64,000 bases of DNA from Duganella fentianensis (lineage in GTDB: Bacteria; Pseudomonadota; Gammaproteobacteria; Burkholderiales; Burkholderiaceae_D), in NCBI RefSeq assembly GCF_009857835.1, contig NZ_WWCL01000003.1:620001-684000 (forward strand), in the 5' to 3' direction. Of the stretch, positions 48,812-57,921 are shown in pieces. A model generated the notes under the pieces. The model had not been told where the DNA came from and ran no database searches. It was given only the letters and a program-made list of their open reading frames with translations. Made by a program: the position numbers and the translations under genes. The stretch's first letter is position 1, and every line of letters starts with the position of its first letter.

Positions 48812-49789
48812 ATGTTGATCAAACGTAGTCCGAACGGCATCGAACTGCCGTTTTCCTCGGAAATCACCCCGCGCGCCGTCTACGAAGGTCGGCGCGACTT
48901 CATCCGTCAGCTGGCCGTCGGTGCCATCGGCAGCGCTGCCCTGATGGAAATGGCCCAGCGCGAAGCTTTTGCGCAAGGCGTGCGCCCCAAACTGGCGGGC
49001 AAGCTCAATCCCTCGTATTCGGCGCTGGACAAGCCCACGCCCTACAAGGACGCGACGAGCTACAACAACTTCTACGAATTCGGCACCGACAAGAGCGAGC
49101 CGGCCATGTATGCGGGCACGCTGAAAACTCATCCGTGGACGGTCAGCATCGAGGGCGAAGTGAAAAAGCCCGTGACGCTCGATCTGGACAGCCTGCTGAA
49201 ACTGGCGCCGCTGGAAGAGCGCGTGTACCGTTTGCGCTGCGTGGAAGGCTGGTCGATGGTGATCCCGTGGGTGGGCTATTCCTTCTCCGAGCTCATGAAA
49301 AAGGTCGAGCCGACCAGCAACGCCAAATACGTGGAATTCATTTCGCTGGCCGACAAAAAGCAGATGCCCGGCGTAGGCAGCCGCGTGCTGGACTGGCCTT
49401 ACACGGAAGGCCTGCGCATCGACGAAGCGGCGCATCCGCTGGCGCTGCTGACCTTGGGCATGTATGGCGAAGTGCTGCCCAACCAGAACGGAGCGCCCGT
49501 GCGCATGGTGCTGCCGTGGAAATACGGCTTCAAATCGGCCAAGTCCATCGTCAAGATCCGCTTCGTGCGCGAACAGCCGCGCACCTCGTGGAATCTATCG
49601 GCACCCAACGAGTACGGCTTTTATTCGAATGTGAATCCCGAGGTGGATCACCCGCGCTGGTCGCAGGCCTCCGAGCGCCGCATCGGTGAAGACGGCTTCC
49701 TCGCGCGCAAACGCAAGACCCTGATGTTCAACGGCTATGCCGACGTGGCACCGCTGTACGCAGGCATGGACCTGAAGAAGTTCTACTAA
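48812..49789 (+). CDS. msrP: Protein-methionine-sulfoxide reductase catalytic subunit MsrP
   Basis: A periplasmic molybdoenzyme that repairs oxidised methionine in envelope proteins. The 325-aa protein carries a Tat signal (Arg28-Arg29, [11 protein letters not shown]) and Cys143 as the molybdenum ligand ([14 protein letters not shown]). The conserved [13 protein letters not shown] and the [18 protein letters not shown] segment follow. The start at 48812 has CAGGAG upstream. It lies 3 nt before msrQ. Confidence 0.96.
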   Translation: MLIKRSPNGIELPFSSEITPRAVYEGRRDFIRQLAVGAIGSAALMEMAQREAFAQGVRPKLAGKLNPSYSALDKPTPYKDATSYNNFYEFGTDKSEPAMYAGTLKTHPWTVSIEGEVKKPVTLDLDSLLKLAPLEERVYRLRCVEGWSMVIPWVGYSFSELMKKVEPTSNAKYVEFISLADKKQMPGVGSRVLDWPYTEGLRIDEAAHPLALLTLGMYGEVLPNQNGAPVRMVLPWKYGFKSAKSIVKIRFVREQPRTSWNLSAPNEYGFYSNVNPEVDHPRWSQASERRIGEDGFLARKRKTLMFNGYADVAPLYAGMDLKKFY

Positions 49790-49792
49790 ACC

Positions 49793-50410
49793 ATGGCTCT
49801 GCAACTGACTGCGCGCCAGCTCGGCTGGCTAAAGGGTGTACTGTTTGTGCTGGCGCTGCTTCCCCTTGCGCGCATGGTGGTGCTGACCGTTACGGGGCAA
49901 CTGGTGGAACCGCTGGAATTCATCACGCGCGGTACGGGTGACTGGACGCTCTACCTGCTCACCATCACGCTGGCGATTACGCCGGTGCGCCGCCTGACGG
50001 GCTGGAACTGGCTGATCAAGCTGCGCCGCATGGCGGGGCTGTATGTGTTCTTCTACGGCCTGCTGCACTTCCTCACCTTCCTGTGGTTCGATCATTTCTT
50101 CGACGTGCAGGAAATGTGGAAAGATGTGCTCAAGCGGCCGTTTATCACGGTGGGCTTTATCGCCTTCGTGCTGCTGATACCACTGGCTGTGACGAGCACC
50201 AACGGCATGATGCGCCGGCTGGGCGGCAAGGCATGGCAGCGGCTGCACCAGCTGATCTATGTGATTGCGCCGCTGGCCGTGCTGCACTTCTGGTGGATGA
50301 AGGCGGGCAAGCACCTGCTGGGCCAGCCCATCCTGTTCGGTGTGATACTGGGCGGTCTGCTGCTGTTCCGTCTTAAAGGCAAGCTGGGCAAAGCGCCCAG
50401 ACTTGCCTGA
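49793..50410 (+). CDS. msrQ: Protein-methionine-sulfoxide reductase haem-binding subunit MsrQ
   Basis: The membrane partner that feeds electrons to MsrP. The 205-aa protein has six predicted helices of the ferric-reductase-like fold, with histidines in helices 3-5 (YGLLHFLTFLWFDH, RLHQLIYVIAPLAVLHFWW) that can bind b haem. The gene is directly coupled to msrP. Confidence 0.95.
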   Translation: MALQLTARQLGWLKGVLFVLALLPLARMVVLTVTGQLVEPLEFITRGTGDWTLYLLTITLAITPVRRLTGWNWLIKLRRMAGLYVFFYGLLHFLTFLWFDHFFDVQEMWKDVLKRPFITVGFIAFVLLIPLAVTSTNGMMRRLGGKAWQRLHQLIYVIAPLAVLHFWWMKAGKHLLGQPILFGVILGGLLLFRLKGKLGKAPRLA

Positions 50411-50431
50411 AACAGCAGACCGCTGGCCGGC

Positions 50432-51721
50432 TTAGGCCAGACGCGATTCCAGCGCGTACAGGTCGGCCGGATTTTCGCGCTTGCGCACTTCGCAGCTGGC
50501 GCTGCCGTCAACGATGACTTCGGCAGCGCGGCCACGCGTGTTGTAGTTGGAGGACATAGTCATGCCGTAGGCGCCGGCGCAGTGCATCACCAGCAGATCG
50601 CCGGCCTGTACGGCCAGTGCACGGTCACGTGCCAGCCAGTCGCCCGATTCGCAGATCGGGCCCACCACGTCGTAGGTCTGGGCCTCGCTCTGGCCCTGCA
50701 CCACGGGCTGCATATCCATCCACGCCTGATACAGGGTAGGGCGCGACATATCGTTCATGGCCGCATCGACGATGCAGAAGTTCTTTTCTTCGCCGTGCTT
50801 GAGGTATTCCACGCGGGTCAGCAGCACGCCTGTGTCGCCCACGATGGAGCGGCCCGGTTCGAAAATGACCTTGATCGGTACACCGGCGTGGCGCTCTGCG
50901 CGCCATGCGTCGATACGGGCAAACAGACGGCCCAGATAGTCGCCTACTGGCACAGGGTCGGCTTCGCCCGCTTCGCCGTACTGGATGCCGATGCCGCCAC
51001 CGATGTCGAGGTGGCGCAGAACGATGCCTTCGCTGCCGAGCTGGTCGATCAGCTCGATCAGGCGGTCCAGCGCTTCCAGCAGCGGCGCGTCGTCCAGCAA
51101 CTGCGAGCCGATGTGGCAATCGATGCCGGTCACTTCCAGATGCGGCAGCTTGGCAGCCGTACGATAGGTTGCCAGCGCATCGTCGAAGGCTACGCCGAAC
51201 TTGTTGGCCTTCAGGCCGGTGGCGATGTAAGGGTGGGTCTTGGCATCCACGTTAGGGTTGACGCGCAGCGAGATGCGCGCAGTCTTGCCCATGGCACCCG
51301 CTACTTCGTTCAGACGGTGCAGTTCGGGGATGGATTCCACGTTGAAGCACAGGATGTCGTGGGTCAGCGCCAGTTGCATCTCGGCCACGCTCTTGCCTAC
51401 GCCCGAGAAAATCACTTTGCGCGGGTCGCCACCGGCAGCCAGCACGCGCAGCAGTTCGCCGCCCGAAACGATGTCGAAGCCGGCACCCTGACGGGCCAGC
51501 AGGTCGAGGATGGCCAGATTCGAGTTGGCCTTCATGGCATAGCACACCAGCGCATCGCGGCCGGCGCAGGCATCGGCGTAGGAAGCGAAATTGGCCAGCA
51601 GGGCTGCCTTGGAATAGACGTAGGTCGGGGTGCCGAACTGCTCGGCCACGGTGGCCAGCGACACGCCTTCAGCGTGCAGCACGCCATTCACGTAGGAAAA
51701 ATGCGAAGAGAATTGCGACAT
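50432..51721 (-). CDS. lysA: Diaminopimelate decarboxylase
   Basis: The PLP enzyme for the last step of lysine synthesis, meso-diaminopimelate to L-lysine. The 429-aa protein has the PLP lysine Lys64 (VCYAMKANSN), the glycine-rich phosphate loop (DIGGGIGIQY) and the substrate-side ICESGDWLA and CAGAYGMTMSSNYN motifs near the C-terminus. It follows the small lptM-like gene by 5 nt. Confidence 0.97.
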   Translation of the reverse strand: MSQFSSHFSYVNGVLHAEGVSLATVAEQFGTPTYVYSKAALLANFASYADACAGRDALVCYAMKANSNLAILDLLARQGAGFDIVSGGELLRVLAAGGDPRKVIFSGVGKSVAEMQLALTHDILCFNVESIPELHRLNEVAGAMGKTARISLRVNPNVDAKTHPYIATGLKANKFGVAFDDALATYRTAAKLPHLEVTGIDCHIGSQLLDDAPLLEALDRLIELIDQLGSEGIVLRHLDIGGGIGIQYGEAGEADPVPVGDYLGRLFARIDAWRAERHAGVPIKVIFEPGRSIVGDTGVLLTRVEYLKHGEEKNFCIVDAAMNDMSRPTLYQAWMDMQPVVQGQSEAQTYDVVGPICESGDWLARDRALAVQAGDLLVMHCAGAYGMTMSSNYNTRGRAAEVIVDGSASCEVRKRENPADLYALESRLA

Positions 51722-51726
51722 AAGCT

Positions 51727-51900
51727 TTACTGTTGAGGGGCGGTAGGGGGAGTCGGTGCCGCTGCCGCATCACCGCTCTTGGCTGGCTTGGCGGGCGGAA
51801 TCTTGGGCAGATACAGCGGGCCGGGTTGGCCGCACGCGCTCAGCAAGACGGTCAGGCACAGGGTAGCCATGCCAATAACAAAACGGAAACTGGACTTCAC
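51727..51900 (-). CDS. lptM: Small lipoprotein of the LptM (YifL) type
   Basis: A 57-codon gene with a GTG start (complement of 51898-51900). It has a short hydrophobic signal with lipobox LLSAC (Cys23), then CGQPGPLYLPK and a Pro/Ala/Thr-rich tail. LptM in E. coli has the same design (lipidated Cys followed by a GxxGPLYxP motif) and helps oxidative maturation of the LPS translocon LptD. Its place between cyaY and a lysine-pathway gene parallels cyaY-yifL-dapF of E. coli. No other start gives a complete signal peptide. Confidence 0.85.
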   Translation of the reverse strand: MKSSFRFVIGMATLCLTVLLSACGQPGPLYLPKIPPAKPAKSGDAAAAPTPPTAPQQ

Positions 51901-51951
51901 GATAGAATCACGCTTGAAGGTTAGATTAATTGCTTAAACATGGAGTGTAGC

Positions 51952-52293
51952 ATGGGCGAATCAGAATTCCTGGCGCAGGCCGACGCCACCTTGAGCCGGA
52001 TTGCACTGGCCCTCGATGAATTGAACGACGAAGGCATGATAGACGTCGAGTGCAGCCGCAGTGGCAACGTGCTGGAAATCGAGTTTATCGACAATGGTTC
52101 CAAGATCATCGTCAACAGTCAGGCCGCCATGCAGGAGATGTGGGTCGCTTCCCGTTCCGGCGGCTACCACTACCGTATGCGCGACGGCAAATGGCACAAC
52201 ACGCGTGACGACAGCGAACTCTTCAGCGCGCTGTCCGAAATGGTCAGCGCGCAGGGTGGTGCGCCTGTGTGTCTGGAAGGCTGCTCAGAATAA
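51952..52293 (+). CDS. cyaY: Frataxin-like iron-sulfur assembly protein CyaY
   Basis: A 113-aa frataxin. It has an acidic first helix (FLAQADATLSRIALALDELNDE in two parts), then the beta sheet with DVECSRSGNVLEIEF, QEMWVASRSGGYHYR and ELFSALSEMV. Frataxins modulate the cysteine desulfurase IscS and bind iron. The start at 51952 has GGAG 6 nt upstream; a start at 51940 lacks one. The last 9 bp overlap the convergent PBP1A gene. Confidence 0.95.
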   Translation: MGESEFLAQADATLSRIALALDELNDEGMIDVECSRSGNVLEIEFIDNGSKIIVNSQAAMQEMWVASRSGGYHYRMRDGKWHNTRDDSELFSALSEMVSAQGGAPVCLEGCSE

Positions 52294-54633
52294 TTCGTTC
52301 TTCACCGCGTCCCTGGCCTTTTCATCGGCCGGGGTCACGCGGCTGCCCCCATCGATATTCGGCACGCCCGTGCCGGGCGGGTTCTCCGCATAGTAGTACT
52401 CGTCGCCGATCAGCATCACGCCTTCCGGCACCGCACGTTCCTCGATAGGGATATTCTTCAGCGCCTTCTGCATATAGCTGATCCAGATCGGCAGGGCCAG
52501 ACCACCCCCCGTTTCGCGGTTACCCAGATTTTTAGGCTGGTCGTAACCTATCCACGCCACCCCTACCAGATGCGGCTGATAGCCGGCAAACCACGCGTCG
52601 ATGGAATCATTGGTGGTGCCCGTCTTGCCCGACAGGTCAGGGCGCTTCAGCACCAGCGCCTTGGTGGCCGTACCGAAGCGCACCACGTCTTTCAGCATGC
52701 TGTCCATCAGGAAGGCATTACGCTCGTCGATTACGCGGTTGGCTTCGTCGCCAGCCTTGTCGGGACGGGCTTGCGACAGCACTTTGCCGTTGGCATCCGT
52801 CACGCGCGAAATCAGGTAAGGGTTGACCTTGTAGCCACCGTTGGCAAACACCGCGTAGGCGCCGGCCATCTGCAGCGGCGTCACGTTGCCGGCACCCAGA
52901 GCCAGCGTCAGATAGGGCGGGTTCTTGTCGGCGTCGAAGCCGAAGCGGGTGCTGTACTCCTGCCCGTATTTGGCGCCTATGCGGTGCAGGATGCGGATAG
53001 AGATCATGTTCTTGGACTTGGTTAAGCCTTTACGCATGGTCATCGGCCCTTCATACTTGCCGTCGTAGTTCTTCGGCTCCCAAGCCTGTCCGCCTGTCTG
53101 GCCGGCATCGAAGGAAATCGGCGCATCGTTGATGATGGTAGCGGGCGATAGGCCGCGCTCCAGCGAAGCGGAGTAGATGAAGGGTTTGAACGAAGAACCG
53201 GGCTGGCGCCATGCCTGCGTGACGTGATTGAATTTGCTGCGGTTGTAATCGAAGCCGCCCACCATGGCCTTGATGGCGCCATCGTGGGTGTCGGCCGCGA
53301 CGAAGGCCGATTCGATTTCCGGCATCTGGGTGACCAGCCAGTCTTTCCCTTCCTGCATCACGCGGATCACGGCACCACGGCGGATGCGCTTGTTCGGTGC
53401 GGCCTTGTCGGACAGCCACGAGCGGCCCATTTCCAGTCCCGGCCCCGTGATCTTGATTTCTTCGCCGGTAGCAGTGACGGCCGTGATCTGCTGCGGCGTG
53501 GCCGCCAGCACCATGGCCGCGATGATGTCGTCGCTATCAGGATGGTCGGCCAGTTCCGTTTCGATGGCGTCGTCCGCCTCTTCCTTGTTCTGCGGGATGT
53601 CGATATAGGCTTCCGGACCGCGGTAGGCGTGGCGCTTCTCGTAGTCCATCACGCCTTTGCGCAGCGCCAGATAGGCGGCATCCTGATCGGCCTTGGTAAT
53701 GGTGGTGAACACGTTCAGGCCGCGCGTATAGGTGTCTTCCTTGAACTGTTCGTACACCAGCTGGCGTGCCATCTCGGCCACGTATTCGGCATGCACGCCG
53801 AATTCGCTGCTATCGGTCTTGACCTTGAGCTGCTCGGCCTTGGCAGCTTCGAACTGCTTGTCGGTGATGTAGCCCAGTTCGTGCATGCGCTGCAGGATGT
53901 ACTGCTGGCGCGTGCGCGCCCGCTTCGGGTTGACCACAGGGTTGTAGGCCGATGGCGCTTTCGGCAGGCCGGCCAGCATGGCCGCTTCCGCCACCGTCAG
54001 CTCCTTGAGCGATTTGCCGAAATAGATCTGGGCGGCCGAGGAGAAGCCGTAGGCGCGCTGGCCCAGATAGATCTGGTTCATATACACCTCAAGAATCTGG
54101 TCCTTGCTCAGATTCTTTTCGATCTTCCATGCCAGCAGCATCTCGTACAGCTTGCGCTTGAGCGTCTGTTCGCTGGACAGGAAGAAGTTACGCGCCACCT
54201 GCTGGGTAATGGTGGATGCCCCCTGTTTGGCGCCGCCTGTGGCGTTGTGCACGGCCGCACGCAGGATGCCGGTGTAATCCACGCCGCCGTGTTCATAGAA
54301 ACGGTCGTCTTCGATGGCCAGCACGGCCTTCTTCATCACATCGGGAATCTCGCGGATGTGCACGAGGTTGCGGCGCTCTTCGCCGAACTCGCCGATCAGC
54401 ACATTATCGGCCGAGAATATCCGCAGCGGCATCTTGGGCCGGTAGTCGGTCAGCGTATCGAGTTCGGGCAGATTGGGGTAGGCCATGGCCAGCCCGAATA
54501 CCACCAGCAAAATTCCGCCCAGACCCAGTCCGGCCACGGCAAAAGCGGCCTGCATCAGGAAACGTGTTGCAGGTTTACCCTGTTTTACCGAATTTGTTGC
54601 GTCCGGAGGCGAAGAATTTGAAGATGTACTCAT
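52285..54633 (-). CDS. mrcA: Class A penicillin-binding protein 1A
   Basis: A bifunctional peptidoglycan synthase of about 782 aa. It has a short cytoplasmic tail, one membrane helix (about 30-50) and a GT51 glycosyltransferase (EDDRFYEHGGVD, GASTITQQVARN, KRKLYEMLLAWKIE, LEVYMNQIYLGQ). The transpeptidase follows, with SSFKP (catalytic Ser), SKN and KTGTTND. An OB-like insert lies between the two. The ATG at 54633 has AAGAGAA about 10 nt upstream; one at 54642 is too close to it. It is divergent from pilMNOPQ. Confidence 0.95.
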   Translation of the reverse strand: MSTSSNSSPPDATNSVKQGKPATRFLMQAAFAVAGLGLGGILLVVFGLAMAYPNLPELDTLTDYRPKMPLRIFSADNVLIGEFGEERRNLVHIREIPDVMKKAVLAIEDDRFYEHGGVDYTGILRAAVHNATGGAKQGASTITQQVARNFFLSSEQTLKRKLYEMLLAWKIEKNLSKDQILEVYMNQIYLGQRAYGFSSAAQIYFGKSLKELTVAEAAMLAGLPKAPSAYNPVVNPKRARTRQQYILQRMHELGYITDKQFEAAKAEQLKVKTDSSEFGVHAEYVAEMARQLVYEQFKEDTYTRGLNVFTTITKADQDAAYLALRKGVMDYEKRHAYRGPEAYIDIPQNKEEADDAIETELADHPDSDDIIAAMVLAATPQQITAVTATGEEIKITGPGLEMGRSWLSDKAAPNKRIRRGAVIRVMQEGKDWLVTQMPEIESAFVAADTHDGAIKAMVGGFDYNRSKFNHVTQAWRQPGSSFKPFIYSASLERGLSPATIINDAPISFDAGQTGGQAWEPKNYDGKYEGPMTMRKGLTKSKNMISIRILHRIGAKYGQEYSTRFGFDADKNPPYLTLALGAGNVTPLQMAGAYAVFANGGYKVNPYLISRVTDANGKVLSQARPDKAGDEANRVIDERNAFLMDSMLKDVVRFGTATKALVLKRPDLSGKTGTTNDSIDAWFAGYQPHLVGVAWIGYDQPKNLGNRETGGGLALPIWISYMQKALKNIPIEERAVPEGVMLIGDEYYYAENPPGTGVPNIDGGSRVTPADEKARDAVKNELF

Positions 54634-54963
54634 GCAATGCATTCTCTTGGTGGCGTGTGCGGGCCATTATAAGCGAGCGCCAATGCTGGCGGCACTTCGC
54701 GCCTGATAGTGGAAAATATTTCCAGTGAGCAATAAAACAACTGAATTGTTTTTGCTTCTACAGCGACGCACAAAAATGTGGCATAAGGGGTACAAATATG
54801 CAATTGTGCGCAGAAGAAATACCTTTACACTTAAATTGACAGGAATTAATGTACGGTCTTACCTTCCCCATCTAAATACTGGTTTTCAAACGAGTTCCTT
54901 TATGCAAACACAACAAATGTTGGGTCGGCGGCAGCCTCGTGCGAATAACGGGGAGGTGGCCTC
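54634..54963. other. Divergent intergenic region mrcA/pilM
   Basis: A 330-nt AT-rich gap. It holds a candidate promoter toward pilM (54836-54864) and GGGGAGG as the pilM ribosome-binding site (about 54950). No convincing sigma-54 site and no credible gene were found. Confidence 0.55.
54836..54864 (+). promoter_or_regulatory. Candidate promoter of the pilMNOPQ operon
   Basis: A consensus -35, TTGACA (54836-54841), a 17-nt spacer and a weak -10, TTACCT (54859-54864). It leaves a leader of about 95 nt before pilM. Confidence 0.4.
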
Positions 54964-56040
54964 ATGATCGATTTCAAGAGCCTGCTGGGTCAGGGTAACC
55001 CGCCGCTGGCCGGGGTGGATATCAGTACCTCCAGCATCCGCATGGTGGAACTGGGGCAGGCCGGCAAGGACGGCTACCGGCTCGAGCGCTATGCCAGCGA
55101 AGCGCTGCCGCGTGGCGCTGTGGTCGATGGCAATATCGAGAATCTGGAACAGGTGGTCGATGCGCTGCGCCGGCTGTGGAAGAAGAGCGGCACGCGCGCC
55201 CGTCTGGTGGCGCTGGGCATGCCCTCGGCTGCCGTGATCACCAAGAAGATCGTACTGCCTGCCGGGCTGGAAGAAGACCAGCTGGAAGTGCAGGTGGAAT
55301 CCGAAGCCAGCCAGTACATTCCGTTTGCGCTCGATGAAGTGAGTCTGGATTTCGATGTGATCGGTCCTGCGGCCAGCGGTCCGGAAGATATCGAAGTCAT
55401 GCTGGCGGCGGCGCGGCGCGAGAAAGTCGAAGACCGGGTGGCCATCGCCGAAGCGTCGGGCCTGAAACCTACCGTGATGGATATCGAATCGTATGCCGCG
55501 CGTGCTGCGCTGGACCGCATCACGGCCCAGCTGCCCGAAGGTGGCGCAGGCCAGATCGTGGCGCTGTTCCAGATCGGCGCGCAGGTGACGCAGATTTCCG
55601 TGCTGCTCGACGGCGTGACCGTGTACGAACGCGAACAGCCTTTCGGCGGCCAGCTGCTGACGCAGGAGATCGTGCGCAACTACGGCCTGTCCTTCGATGA
55701 AGCCGAGGCACGCAAGCGCTCGGGCGATCTGCCGGACGGCTATCACGTCGATGTGCTGATGCCCTTCCTCGAAAGCGCCGCCATGGAAGTGACGCGCGCC
55801 ATCCAGTTCTTCTACACCTCGACGCCGTACACGCGCATCGACCAGCTGTATCTGGCCGGCGGCTGCGCCGTGTTGCCCGGCCTGCTGGAACTGGTCACTA
55901 GCCGCACCCGCATAGCCTGCAATGTAATCTCGCCCTTCCAGGGCATGCAGCTGGGCTCCGCCGTGCGCGAATCGCAGCTGCGCAGCGAGGCGCCAGCCTA
56001 TCTGGTGGCCTGCGGGCTGGCCTTGCGGAGGTTCGGCTGA
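54964..56040 (+). CDS. pilM: Type IV pilus inner-membrane assembly protein PilM
   Basis: A cytoplasmic actin-like ATP-binding protein of 358 aa that binds the PilN N-terminus. The phosphate 1 segment is GVDISTSSIRMVEL, and later motifs GAQVTQISVLLDG and YLAGGCAVLPGLLELV match the family. GGGGAGG precedes the ATG. Its stop overlaps the pilN start by one base. Confidence 0.96.
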   Translation: MIDFKSLLGQGNPPLAGVDISTSSIRMVELGQAGKDGYRLERYASEALPRGAVVDGNIENLEQVVDALRRLWKKSGTRARLVALGMPSAAVITKKIVLPAGLEEDQLEVQVESEASQYIPFALDEVSLDFDVIGPAASGPEDIEVMLAAARREKVEDRVAIAEASGLKPTVMDIESYAARAALDRITAQLPEGGAGQIVALFQIGAQVTQISVLLDGVTVYEREQPFGGQLLTQEIVRNYGLSFDEAEARKRSGDLPDGYHVDVLMPFLESAAMEVTRAIQFFYTSTPYTRIDQLYLAGGCAVLPGLLELVTSRTRIACNVISPFQGMQLGSAVRESQLRSEAPAYLVACGLALRRFG

Positions 56041-56681
56041 TGATACGCATAAACCTGCTGCCGCACCGCGAAGAAAAACGCAAACAGAAGAAGTCCGCCT
56101 TCTTCGCCTTGCTGACGCTGGGCGGCATCCTCGGCGTGGGGGTAGTGCTGCTGGTGGGCGGCTATAACGCGCGCAGCATCTCGGTCCAGAATGCGCGCAA
56201 TCAGGTCATCAAGGAAGCCATATCGGGTCTGGATAAACAGATCGCCGAGATCGCCACGCTCAAGCAGGAAATCGAAGCGCTGAAGGCGCGCCAGCAGGCC
56301 GTAGAAGACCTGCAGGGCGACCGCAACCAGCCGGTGTATCTGCTCGACGAACTGGTGCGCCAGACGCCGGCCGGCGTGTATCTGAAGAGTTTCAAGCAGG
56401 ATGGCCAGAAAGTCGCCGTGATCGGTTATGCGCAATCGCAGGAGCGCGTGTCGGAACTGCTGCGCAATCTGGCCGGCGTATCGCCGTGGCTGGAACGGCC
56501 CGATCTGATCGAAGTGAAATCGACCGGACTGGGTCAGGGCAAGACCACGCGCAAGGTGGTGGAATTTAATCTGCAGGTGTACATCAAGCGGCCGCGCGAG
56601 CAGGATGCGCCGGCTGGCGGCAAAGCCAAAGCCGCTAATTCCGCCACTAACGCCAATAGCGCCAAGGCAGGGGAGCGCTGA
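56040..56681 (+). CDS. pilN: Type IV pilus assembly protein PilN
   Basis: A 213-aa inner-membrane protein. It has a short cytoplasmic N-terminus with the PilM-binding INLLPHRE motif (residues 3-10), one helix (about 20-45), a coiled coil and a ferredoxin-like periplasmic domain. The C-terminus is an Ala/Asn/Lys-rich tail. Translationally coupled to pilM. Confidence 0.96.
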   Translation: MIRINLLPHREEKRKQKKSAFFALLTLGGILGVGVVLLVGGYNARSISVQNARNQVIKEAISGLDKQIAEIATLKQEIEALKARQQAVEDLQGDRNQPVYLLDELVRQTPAGVYLKSFKQDGQKVAVIGYAQSQERVSELLRNLAGVSPWLERPDLIEVKSTGLGQGKTTRKVVEFNLQVYIKRPREQDAPAGGKAKAANSATNANSAKAGER

Positions 56682-56686
56682 ACGCC

Positions 56687-57364
56687 ATGGCCAATCTGAA
56701 TATCAATCTCAACGATGTGGGCGCGCAGCTGGCTAGCCAGTTCCGCAATCTGAGCGGACGTCATCCGGGTCTGTGGCCGCTAGCGCCCCGGCTGCTGTGC
56801 AGCGTGGGGGTGATGGCGGCCGTGGTCGGCCTCGGCTACTTCTTCTACTGGAGCGGCCAGTTCGAACAGCAGGATGCCGGTGCCGCGCGGGAGCTGAAGC
56901 TGCGCGAGGAATACCGTCTAAAGACAGCGCAGGCGGTGAATCTGGAAGCACTGCGAGCACAGAAGGTACAGGTGGACCAGTATGTGGACCGGCTGCAGAA
57001 ACAGCTGCCCAGCAAGGCCGAAATGGCCGCGCTGCTGACCGACATCAATCAGGCCGGTTCCGGCCGTGGCCTGCAGTTCGAGCTGTTCAAGCCGGCGCAG
57101 GTAGTCGTGCGCGACTACTATGCCGAGCTGCCTATCGATATCCGCGTCAGCGGCAGCTACCACGATATCGGCGCCTTCGCGGGCGACATGGCCAACCTGC
57201 CGCGCATCGTCACGCTCAACAACATGAGCCTGAGCACGGGCAAGGATGGTGCGCTGACGCTGGAAGCGGTGGCCAAGACCTTCCGCTATCTGGACCCGGA
57301 AGAAGTGCAGGCCCAGCGCAAGACGGCTGCTGACAAGAAAAAGAAGGCAGCGAAAAAACCATGA
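56687..57364 (+). CDS. pilO: Type IV pilus assembly protein PilO
   Basis: A 225-aa partner of PilN in the alignment subcomplex. One membrane helix lies at about 42-62, then a coiled coil (about 65-110) and a periplasmic domain with PIDIRVSGSYHDIGAFAG. It ends in a poly-Lys/Ala tail. It overlaps pilP by 4 nt. Confidence 0.96.
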   Translation: MANLNINLNDVGAQLASQFRNLSGRHPGLWPLAPRLLCSVGVMAAVVGLGYFFYWSGQFEQQDAGAARELKLREEYRLKTAQAVNLEALRAQKVQVDQYVDRLQKQLPSKAEMAALLTDINQAGSGRGLQFELFKPAQVVVRDYYAELPIDIRVSGSYHDIGAFAGDMANLPRIVTLNNMSLSTGKDGALTLEAVAKTFRYLDPEEVQAQRKTAADKKKKAAKKP

Positions 57365-57921
57365 ACAGGCTGATCACACGCGCTCTGGTACATCCTCTGG
57401 CCCTGCTGGCGCTGGGTGCGCTGCTGGCCGGCTGCAGCAATAGCGACGAGCAGGAAGTGCGGGCATGGATGAAGCAGGTCGATGCGCAGGCGCGCGTGGC
57501 CGTGCCGCCGCTGGCCGAGCCCAAGAATTTTATTCCGTTTGCCTATGCGCAGAGCGGCACTATCGATCCCTTCAACCCTAACAAGCTGCTGGACGAACTG
57601 GCACGCAGCAGCGCACGCGAAGGCAAGGGACTCAAGCCCGATATGGAGCGGCGCAAGGAGTTTCTGGAAGGCTTCCCGCTCGATACCATGAAAATGGTGG
57701 GCACCATACAGCAGCGCGGGGTGTACCACGCGATACTGCAAATCGACCGTTCGGTACATCACGTAACGGTGGGCCAGCACATAGGCCAGAATTTCGGACT
57801 GGTTACCGGCATCAATGACAGCACGGTAGTGATCAAGGAAATAGTGCAGGATGCGGCGGGCGACTGGGTCGAGCGCATTTCTAAGCTGGAACTGCAGGAA
57901 AGTAAGGAGACGAGCAAATGA
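57361..57921 (+). CDS. pilP: Type IV pilus lipoprotein PilP
   Basis: A 186-aa lipoprotein linking PilN/PilO to the secretin. The lipobox LLAGC gives Cys25. A flexible region is followed by the HR-type beta-domain (KMVGTIQQRGVYHAILQID). It overlaps pilQ by 4 nt. Confidence 0.96.
   Translation: MNRLITRALVHPLALLALGALLAGCSNSDEQEVRAWMKQVDAQARVAVPPLAEPKNFIPFAYAQSGTIDPFNPNKLLDELARSSAREGKGLKPDMERRKEFLEGFPLDTMKMVGTIQQRGVYHAILQIDRSVHHVTVGQHIGQNFGLVTGINDSTVVIKEIVQDAAGDWVERISKLELQESKETSK

Noticed and set aside
54779..54796. TGGCATAAGGGG-like sequence as a sigma-54 site for pilM
   Set aside because: The -12 GC element is missing at the required spacing.
54902..54967. A 21-codon ORF whose stop overlaps the pilM start (ATGA), possibly a leader peptide
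   Set aside because: It has no Shine-Dalgarno and no notable composition; pilM has its own strong GGGGAGG site.
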